Shown piece after piece: positions 7,498 through 14,080 of a DNA stretch of 14,080 bases. The notes under the pieces are model-generated. The model saw only the letters and a list, made by a program, of their open reading frames with translations, did not search any database and was not told the origin of the DNA. Position 1 is the stretch's first letter. Each line of letters opens with the position of its first letter. Both the position numbers and the translations under genes were made by a program. Origin of the DNA: Discostella pseudostelligera. Its lineage: Eukaryota; Bacillariophyta; Thalassiosirophyceae; Thalassiosirales; Thalassiosiraceae. The DNA is taken from assembly GCA_036940085.1 (NCBI GenBank), contig JALLBK010000580.1, positions 1-14,080 of the forward strand. Reading direction: 5' to 3'.

Positions 7498-9978
7498 ATG
7501 TTATCGCACCAAACAACACTAGTTGCGGCCTCGGCCATTCGACAGGCTAGTCGCCATAATCTTCCTGCATCCTCGGTTGCTTTTTCGAGAATCGTATCTT
7601 CCGCCGAGTTGCATCCCACTGCTCGTCGTACTTTGCATTCGCGAACCCATGTTGCCACTACTTTATTGACGCAGAATAATCTCGACTTGCATCGACCACG
7701 CATATTCTGCACTAGTCCTCAATGGAACAATCGTTGGCTGTCGACGCATCCGATTTGTGAGAACATCGACTGCGAGATTGCAAAAGATTTGTCGGCGGAA
7801 GAATTTGATAGTAAGTGCATTGTCTCATTGTTCTCTATCATCAAATGTATCACCTTCAGTCAAGTGTCTTACCTCATAATATGAATTTGCAGATGCCTAC
7901 AAATATGTCTACCACCAGCATAATCATCCTCGTGGACCATGGTTGCGCACTCTGCACTCGGCACAGAACGTACTCAAAGGCATTCACTGGTACGATCACG
8001 CGTTCGACATGATGTCGTTCATTCAACTTGCCTTTGATTGTGCACTGTAACATCTCAGTCTCATGGTACCTGCATTATTGTTAGCCCACGCATTCTTGTT
8101 ATTGGCTCGGGGCCCGGAGAACCAGCTGCAACACTGGCGTCCAACTTTCCCGACGCAGAAGTGATTTCAGCTCACACAACAACAAAGTGTCTCGAATGGG
8201 CTTCCACTCGCTTTCAGAAGCACGGACTTACTAACATAACAGCCAAACTTCTACCATCCATGGAGAAACTTGATTCATTTGCCGATGGAAGCTTCGATGT
8301 GGTTGCTTCTTGCTATGGAATTGCAAATACGACGAATCCTCAAGATACACTCCATGAAATCCATCGTGTCCTAAAGCCTGGCGGATCCTTCCTAGTCTCA
8401 GTTTGGGAAAACGCTCCCGCCGATCCGGCAAGTGATATTATTCTTCGCCATGCCTGTGTCGGGCCCAATCCATGGCATAAGTCCAGTGATAACCGAGATA
8501 TGGTTGGGAACTTTGCTTGCCCCGTGAGAGGGAAACATCCTATGCGTCTCAGTACACCTCACTTGCTCGAGAAGTTGTTGGAAGAAGTCAAGCTGTCTGT
8601 TGTCGAAGTGGTCCATGATGAATATCCTCTTCGTCTTGGAAAGACAAAAGCATTTGCGTTTAAGGCACTCACGCTGCCCATTCAAGCAGAGTTACAGGAA
8701 CTGCAGCAGTCGAACAACTATCACTGTCAAGAGGCGGCAGAAGCTTTTGAAGATGTCTTGAAGGAGGGATTTATGGTGAAGCTTCGAGAGGACGGAGAGT
8801 TGGAAGTACCTTACAACCTTTATAAGTTTGTGGTTTCCCGTCGACAATTCGAGGATGGAGATACTGCAAAGGAAGCAAAGGCCCTTCAATCAACCATCAC
8901 ACACCGCGGACCTACTGCCGGCATGAAGTCATCGCCTATTAAACCCACTGATAATGATGCTCGCATAATGAAATTATCGCCGATCAAACCGACTGATATT
9001 GATGTTGGGAAAGATCCTGCAATTTTTGATATCTGGAATCGAATGAAGTCAGCAGCATCAGAGAAGATAGTCAACGCTGTGAAGAGACAAATCGATGGTT
9101 TTGAACATGACTCACCAGTGAAGATATTGGATGTTGCCCCAACACCGTACGCACACTCGGACAGCGATATCGCAGCAAGCCATCCTTATGCATCGGTGGT
9201 GGCGACGAGCAAATCGGTCAATATTGTGGAAGCCATCCGTGAAGATGTGGTGAAGCATGGTCTCTCGAATCTGAAAGTGAAGGCGTGTGGGACACCCCTT
9301 ACATCGTTCCCAGCAAAGTCGTTCGATGTGGTAGTGTGTAGCTTTGGACTTGCATTCTTACGCTGCCCAGAGGAGACTCTCAAGGAATTTTATCGTTTGC
9401 TCAAACCTGGAGGATCTTTGGTCCTTTCTGTATGGGAAGACTTCTCGCTGATTGATCTCTCCAGGTACATAGTCAATGAAATGTACGCAAGTGGGGAGTG
9501 TGAAGATCTCATCTCTTCGGGAAGTAGTTCGCCAGATGTTTTCGACCAGCTTACACCGTATTCCAAGCCGCACGAGATTGAGAATCTTATGTCCAATAGT
9601 GGGTTCAAACTTACGCGTGTTGATCATGAGACTGCGAGGATCATTTTGTCGGACGCTAGTTGCGAGGCTAATCAGGTAGACCCGGATGGGTTCAACCTTG
9701 CTACACTCGGGATCAGACCTATTCTTCAAGAGCTTGAGAAGACTGGGAAAAAGACCACGGTTGAAAAAGCGAGGAAAGCCTTCGAATCATTAATAAGAGA
9801 TCCATCCCTCGTGTCGCGAGACAAGTGTGGAAATCTCGTGACCACCCTTCCGAGCCGCTTCAAGATTGTAACTGCGACACGGCAATTCGATGATGACGAC
9901 GGGTACCTTCCGAACGACGCCCACGCCCCAAAGGGCCCCGGACAGGAAGTGATTAAAGTTAGCGACATTCCCAAGTAG
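7498..9978 (+). CDS. tandem SAM-methyltransferase-domain protein, putatively mitochondrial
   Basis: Proposed exons are 7498-7810, 7893-7989 and 8085-9978, giving about 767 residues. The N-terminus (MLSHQTTLVAASAIRQASRH) is Arg/Ser/Ala-rich and poor in acidic residues, like a mitochondrial presequence. Two class I methyltransferase domains of the UbiE/type 11 kind follow. The first has motif I ILVIGSGPGE (140-149), SFDVVASCYG (206-215) and VLKPGG (232-237). The second has FDVVVCSFG (550-558) and LLKPGG (575-580), but its motif I is ILDVAPTPYA (484-493), lacking GxGxG. The domains end alike (SRRQFED, TRQFDDD), so they arose by internal duplication. An SPIKPTD repeat sits in the linker. The substrate is unknown. 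The second intron donor is uncertain: 7990, 8014, 8017 and 8047 all keep frame with the acceptor at 8084. Confidence 0.8.
7811..7892 (+). other. first intron of the methyltransferase gene
   Basis: An 82-bp intron, GATA|GTAAGTGCA to AATTTGCAG|ATGCC, phase 1. Splicing joins SAEEFD to NAYKYVYHQH. Without it the frame reads into a stop at 7884. Confidence 0.88.
7990..8084 (+). other. second intron of the methyltransferase gene, donor uncertain
   Basis: An intron is required because the exon-2 frame stops at 8048-8050 while the methyltransferase frame needs PRILVIG. The acceptor TTGTTAG at 8084 fits. Donor GTACGA at 7990 gives a typical 95-bp intron. GTAACA at 8047 would keep the HWYDHAFDMM residues but gives an unusually short 38-bp intron; 8014 and 8017 are intermediate options. 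All are phase 2. Confidence 0.5.
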
Positions 9979-10037
9979 ATAATGACTGCCTCAGCTTGAT
10001 AGGAAATTGTACAATTGTGTAGGAATTGATAAGGTAA

Positions 10038-10537
10038 TCAGTTGCTCGTTATTTCAAAACATTGCGAATTAGTCTGATTAGTGACAGCAGTAGTGGTGGT
10101 GGATTTGATAGTCGAAGAGATCGTCGACATTATCGCCGCAGCCGTCGTCTCTCTTCTCGATCTCGATCACGCTCCCGCTCGCGAGCATACAAGCATGATC
10201 ATTGCAGTAGTCGTCGAAGTCATAGCAGTGATCGCGTTTGCCTCGGTGGCGGCGGAGGCAGATCCAAACGCAGAAAACGATTTCATTGCCCATTGTGCTA
10301 TTGCGAAAAAACTGTTCGAAAAGGTGAGTAGGTGATACTCACTGCTGGCTGTAAATCAATTGTACTAAAAGTATTTCTTTTCCATCAGTACGGCGAACGC
10401 AAACGCCCCCGCTCACTCGAAAAGACAAACAAGAGACTATTCTGTTTCCTTTCGTATTGGCGTCAGACAAGGAATATCAAGAATCTAACGGAGGAGAGGA
10501 AGAATACGCGGATCGAATGTGGTGTCCTAGATTTTGA
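10038..10537 (+). pseudogene. orphan RS-rich coding fragment, two exons, no start codon
   Basis: The frame is open from 10038 to a donor AAAAG|GTGAGT at 10323/10324. After a 65-bp intron ending TTTCCATCAG (10388) it continues to TGA at 10535-10537. It encodes an Arg/Ser domain (SRRDRRHYRRSRRLSSRSRS region), then GGGGG, a basic KRRKRF, two CxxC-like cysteines in FHCPLCYC, and an acidic tail (NGGEEEYADRMWCPRF). The RS run uses TCT, TCA, TCC and TCG and several Arg codons, as expected if the amino acids rather than the DNA were conserved. RS domains are typical of splicing factors. No ATG lies in frame upstream: there is a TAA at 10035, and the methyltransferase ends 60 bp earlier. It is therefore a truncated gene, or has a first exon overlapping its neighbour, or is an alternative 3' end of that gene. 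Function not assigned. Confidence 0.4.
10324..10388 (+). other. candidate intron in the RS-rich fragment
   Basis: 65 bp with GTGAGT donor and pyrimidine-rich TTTCTTTTCCATCAG acceptor. Splicing keeps the RS frame (phase 1, codon GTA) and removes the stop TGA/TAG shortly after the donor. Confidence 0.55.
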
Positions 10538-10649
10538 TCGAATTGAAAAGGCATTGGCAAAATAGAATGCAAGATGTTGGAGATAACAACAATTTGATGT
10601 GCCACATGACATATTTTTCGTACCCCCGAACCGACGATGAACATGAACA

Positions 10650-12161
10650 TCATGACTCGGTCTTCCACCAATCGAAATCGTCAAATCTCTCACGCAGCTC
10701 CTCCTCGTTATTATGCAATACCGCGTTTGCAAGCCACTGACCAAATAAGCCATGGTAAATCAAACCTCGGCTGCTCAAACCAGTGAAGATCCAGGAATTA
10801 TGATGTCGTATTCCACCGTTATCTGCTATATACCGGCCAATCATGGGCATACGACCAAAAGTTCCACGACGGCTCTGAAGTCGAACTCCTGTTGTCAGCC
10901 TAGAAGTTGTGCCATTGTCCCAAAGATGCGGAGCTAGTTCATATGTTTGACGCTTCAACTCGTCAACGACCTCCTTTTCACTCAATGGAGTATCTTTGAA
11001 CTCGTGCGTAGCTCCGATGATGTATCGTTGTGATAATCCATCAGCTGGATTTATTGGTAATGGTGATACGTATTTTCCACATAAAAATGCCTCGTGTTGC
11101 ATGTCTGAATCGTCCGCTGATGGTAGTATCATTTCGATTGTTTGACCACGAACTAGCTGTGCTGGCAAGTCGACTTCTTCGCTCACAAGTTTATCATGAA
11201 CAATGCCTGCTCCTGCTGACAAAATAACCGCATCGAACTGAGCTAAATGTTGATTCATCGAATCTATATCATTCCACGCAATCAGTGAAGGCTCTTCGAC
11301 ATTCTTCTGCTGTTGGTGTTTGTCAATTTTATGTACTAGCTTCCACTCAAAGGTACCAGATAAAGCGCTAGCTTTAGTCTCGCATGCTTCCAACAACCCT
11401 TTTAGATATGAAGGCACGTGAATTACTTTGCAGCCACCACCCAGCTGTAATCCACCTGACGAATCAATGTCAAATTTGGAATGGATTTCTTCTTTAGTCA
11501 TCCACCTTGCGAAATTGGGAAATTTACCGGCGGTGTCTTGTAATTGAACGTCACTGTTGGGTTTGAGTGCAATCCGATAGAGATGCGGACGCAAGATACA
11601 TTGCGGTTGATTCTTTGATGCCATCTGAAGAAGATGATTAGATTGGTCGAGAGCAGGTAGACCAAAATGTATGAGCTTTCCGCGGGGAGAGAAGGGATGC
11701 ATCAATCTAAGACATGGAATATAAATGAGAATTGATTTCTTCATCAGCAATGAGGGTCAAACTTCAGTTACTTACCCACCAGCCACCGATGACGCTCCAC
11801 CCTCGCCAACGAGTGCCTTATCAAATATTGTGATGTGTATCCCACTTGGAAATTTATCCTTGTTATTACCAGTTAATTCAAGCAAGTGATAAGCCGTCGA
11901 TAACCCGGCAAGTCCACCACCAATGATGGCAACGTTGGCAATTGGACAAGAATCGATACTGCTTCGGTGGGAAAGTCTTCGCGATGATACCGCTCTTATC
12001 GACTGTGTTCGAAGTTGCGAAGGCACGCACTTGAGAGAAGTTACGAGGACGTGCTGATGATGGCGGATAAGTGACATGTTCGGGAAGTATGCATTTCCAC
12101 TTTCACTTTGCCACAAGCACAGGAAAAATGCGGATCTTGCCAGCTGGGTCCTTGAGAGCAT
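10650..12161 (-). CDS. FAD-dependent oxidoreductase, DAO family, organelle-targeted
   Basis: Exons 12161-11776 and 11706-10650 splice in phase into a 480-residue flavoprotein. After a ~70-residue basic, Ser-rich presequence comes the Rossmann FAD motif VAIIGGGLAGLSTAYHLLE (GxGxxG at 81-86) with Asp114 ending beta-2. Splicing yields GEGGASSVAGGLMHPFSPRGK, the cofactor-contact segment typical of plant and algal DAO-type (pfam01266) oxidoreductases related to the FAD domain of MnmC. Near the C-terminus, FTGLSSRGLIYHGLFGQWLA is the second FAD-contacting segment. The family oxidises amino or imino groups; the substrate cannot be told. GNAYFPN near residue 22-28 could be a diatom ASAFAP-like plastid cleavage motif, but the preceding signal peptide is weak, so mitochondrion is also possible. 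A second ATG lies at residue 29. Its 3' end converges on the RS fragment, 112 bp away. Confidence 0.9.
11707..11775 (-). other. intron of the FAD oxidoreductase gene
   Basis: A 69-bp intron, GGTGG|GTAAGTAAC to CATGTCTTAG|ATTG, phase 2. Splicing restores the conserved SSVAGG-LMHPFSPRG segment, which strongly supports it. Confidence 0.93.
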
Positions 12162-12930
12162 TGTATTCTACCGAGGGCTTTCCCACGCAAGCTATGATTT
12201 GTGTGAATGGTGAGTTAACAAAGTTAAGGGAATATCAATATCGGCCGGTGTTGCCGATCTTCGATGTGTATGGGTTCGGCGATGGAGTTGATATCAGATC
12301 AGAGCTGCTAAGTAGTACGAGTGGCTTTGAAAGCTTGCAAATTTGATCGCCATTGTCTCTCGCTCGTTCGTATGCCCGTTCTGAAAAAGTAGATAGTCAT
12401 GAGAGGAGAGTTCATGTAGAGAGCGAGGCCCATTAATAATTGATGTCGGTACTATCTAATGGTCCATGATGCCCCATACAACATGCCAATCTATGCCAAT
12501 TGCAATGCCATGTCATCTGTCATGGTCCTTGCTGCTTGCTGCTGCATGCTGCTGCAGCTGTTCATGATGTGTGGTGTGGGCTGGTGTGACCAATGTTACA
12601 CCACCACCCTATCACTGACACGTATGATGTAACACGAAACTACCGTATCTCAGAGTTTCGTCAAACACGTTACGTTGGTTACATTTGGTATGGAGGCTTT
12701 TCCGACTACAAAGCAACAAGCTTCAACAAGCCAGCGTAAATTCGAAGAGGAATAGCAGTCGGCAGACGATTAAGCCTGGAAACCGACATCCATAGCAAAC
12801 ATTCTAACCATTTTATTTCCACTCATTTTAGAGGTAGCTGTTTTAACTTACTAATGAATACTCATAGTTTATCACACTGACACGAACAAAACAATACTGA
12901 GACCCACTGATGGAACATCCAAACAAACTG
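12162..12930. other. 769-bp intergenic stretch, promoter of the FAD gene and 3' region of the next
   Basis: No convincing gene. It should hold the upstream region of the FAD oxidoreductase and the 3' UTR of the minus-strand gene to its right. It contains a CTGCTGCATGCTGCTGCAG low-complexity run (about 12530-12560) and an imperfect inverted repeat GGTGTGAC-CAAT-GTTACACC (12583-12602) enclosing a CCAAT sequence. It also has a perfect inverted repeat ACGAAACT/AGTTTCGT (12634-12641 with 12654-12661), and several GTTACA/TGTAAC words between 12594 and 12682 that may be protein-binding sites. Confidence 0.5.
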
Positions 12931-14080
12931 TTATGACACCATTCGATGTCGACCTTCCCGTGCCCTTGCCTTCCGAATCTCGGCTCTCGACAGCTGGTGG
13001 TCTTCTCCTCTATTAATGAAGCTTAAGCTTTTTGTTGGGCTCAAGTTGTTGTTCTTCGATTGCTCAGAACTCGACACGCACTCTAGACTCTTACTACTAG
13101 CATCTTTGTTGGCGACTTTTCGGGGCACTGAGAAACTTCGTGCCCTAGTTGTCTGCTGCTTCCGTTGCTGCCGCATGGTGGCGCTGCTATCGGTTTTAAT
13201 ACTCGGAGGCATAAGGTAGGAACGTGTTGTGTTTGCACCATTGTGGTCTTTACTGTCATTATCCAGACGAGCGATAGACCTTCCCGAACGATCAGCCTGC
13301 AGAATCGATTTGTCGGACGTGTCACTCTTTGATGACCCCGACGCGGTTCTTGATAACGACACACTTCTACTCTTCCTCTTGTGCATTTCAATAATCTCCG
13401 CCCGCCTTTGACTTGCCCGTTGAGGACAGGATACGGCTGGAGCCGAAGACTTTTCAGTACTCACGTTATCCTTTATTCCGTCTTTGGCTCGAATCTGACT
13501 GGGCTTGCCTCGTTCACTGGCGTCACCAATCTTCGCAACATCGAGAGTCAATGGAGGCTTAGCGGTCACACTAAATTGTCCAACTTTGGAATTCCTTTCA
13601 GACTTGCACACCAACGATGACGAGCTTTTATGACGTCCTCTGTAGGCCTCCATAGCAGCATCATACCGATCATGCTTCGCCAATGGAACTTTTACGGTGT
13701 TCCTATCATGCTTTGCGTCGACACTATTTTCATCCTTCCTCAGCAATTTGGTTTCGATCGAAGAAGGTGTGGGCCTGGTTGGTGTGTCGTTGCTTCCGCT
13801 TCGACTGCTAGCCACTACTGAACTCATCGCATTTGACGACTTTGTCCGTGACGACGACAACGGAAGTGTTCCTTTGGGTGACTTGGAAGGGATTGCTTCT
13901 GATTCAACTGGTGTCGTGTTACTAAGTTTCGACTTGATATATGTCAAACCTACCAATCCCATGCGACCGTAGTTGGGAGATTCAGGATCAACAGATATTG
14001 GTGACAATGGATCCATATGCCGTCGTTGCATTATATTTTCCTGCGCGTGTTTGGCATCTTTTGCGCTTGCAGAATGGGAT
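12931..14080 (-). CDS. disordered Ser/Lys/Arg-rich protein, 5' end beyond the window
   Basis: The frame is open from the right edge to a stop at 12931-12933. The first internal ATG is at 14031, but the codons upstream of it (reading SHSASAKDAKHAQENI) are also open, so the protein probably begins outside the window. The visible ~380 residues have no recognisable domain. They are rich in Ser, Lys, Arg and Thr with many possible phosphorylation sites (SPISVDPESP, SKSPKG, TPTRPTPS, LSPTKSLS) and patches such as ARSFSVPRK and KRKSRSVSLSR. The end is basic and more structured: SRAEIRKARAREGRHRMVS, probably a short helix. It may be a chromatin, cytoskeletal or RNA-associated linker protein, but no function is assigned. 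The even open frame and protein-like composition support it as real. Confidence 0.65.
   Translation of the reverse strand, partial: SHSASAKDAKHAQENIMQRRHMDPLSPISVDPESPNYGRMGLVGLTYIKSKLSNTTPVESEAIPSKSPKGTLPLSSSRTKSSNAMSSVVASSRSGSNDTPTRPTPSSIETKLLRKDENSVDAKHDRNTVKVPLAKHDRYDAAMEAYRGRHKSSSSLVCKSERNSKVGQFSVTAKPPLTLDVAKIGDASERGKPSQIRAKDGIKDNVSTEKSSAPAVSCPQRASQRRAEIIEMHKRKSRSVSLSRTASGSSKSDTSDKSILQADRSGRSIARLDNDSKDHNGANTTRSYLMPPSIKTDSSATMRQQRKQQTTRARSFSVPRKVANKDASSKSLECVSSSEQSKNNNLSPTKSLSFINRGEDHQLSRAEIRKARAREGRHRMVS

Noticed and set aside
8047..8084. 38-bp intron in the methyltransferase gene
   Set aside because: It is in frame and retains attractive residues, but is far shorter than the other introns here; kept only as an alternative.
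10081..10565. Alternative frame across the RS fragment giving a signal-peptide-like small protein from the ATG at 10195
   Set aside because: The synonymous codon pattern supports the RS frame, and the hydrophobic run is the out-of-frame reading of Arg/Ser codons.
12071..12346. Plus-strand open frame opposite the FAD gene start
   Set aside because: It starts at GTG, overlaps exon 1 of a well-supported gene, and shows no recognisable protein features.
1..14080. CRISPR arrays, tRNA or rRNA genes, phage or defence islands
   Set aside because: No regularly spaced repeats, tRNA-like cloverleaf with a conserved T arm, rRNA sequence or such proteins were seen on either strand.

Overview
The window looks like nuclear DNA of a photosynthetic stramenopile, most likely a diatom. 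This rests on compact genes with short GT-AG introns of about 65-100 bp and near-consensus GTAAGT/GTGAGT donors, close convergent and divergent gene pairs, N-terminal targeting sequences, and a tyrosine-recombinase mobile element. There are no bacterial operons, phage genes, CRISPR arrays or recognisable RNA genes. The species cannot be named from the sequence alone.

Left part (1-3325): an 800-codon minus-strand ORF encodes a Crypton-like tyrosine recombinase with a GCR1_C-like C-terminal domain. Its last natural codons are interrupted. A 50-bp segment (1032-1081) recurs at 84-133 with one mismatch, and only the left copy continues into a plausible C-terminus and stop codon. The ~900 bp between the copies holds an imperfect 150-bp tandem repeat, a cluster of CTACCCG/CGGGTAG hairpins and one ambiguous base.

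Middle part (3326-7497): a plus-strand eIF4A-III-type DEAD-box helicase has a histidine/arginine/aspartate-rich N-terminal extension. It converges with a minus-strand two-exon gene that joins a signal peptide, a VHL-beta-like domain and a prolyl 4-hydroxylase domain. The hydroxylase gene shares a 321-bp divergent promoter, carrying two E2F-like TTGGCGGGAA sites, with the next gene.

Right part (7498-14080): a plus-strand three-exon gene encodes a putatively mitochondrial protein with two tandem class I methyltransferase domains, the second with a degenerate SAM motif. Next come an orphan RS-dipeptide-rich exon pair with no visible start, a minus-strand two-exon FAD-dependent oxidoreductase (DAO family) with a possible organellar presequence, a 769-bp gene-free stretch, and a minus-strand gene for a disordered Ser/Lys/Arg-rich protein that runs off the right edge.

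Apart from the mobile element, the genes look like unrelated housekeeping functions rather than one pathway. The items most worth checking are the split recombinase end with its 50-bp flanking repeat, the VHL-like/P4H fusion, the tandem methyltransferase with a decayed half, and the cloverleaf-like hairpin cluster.
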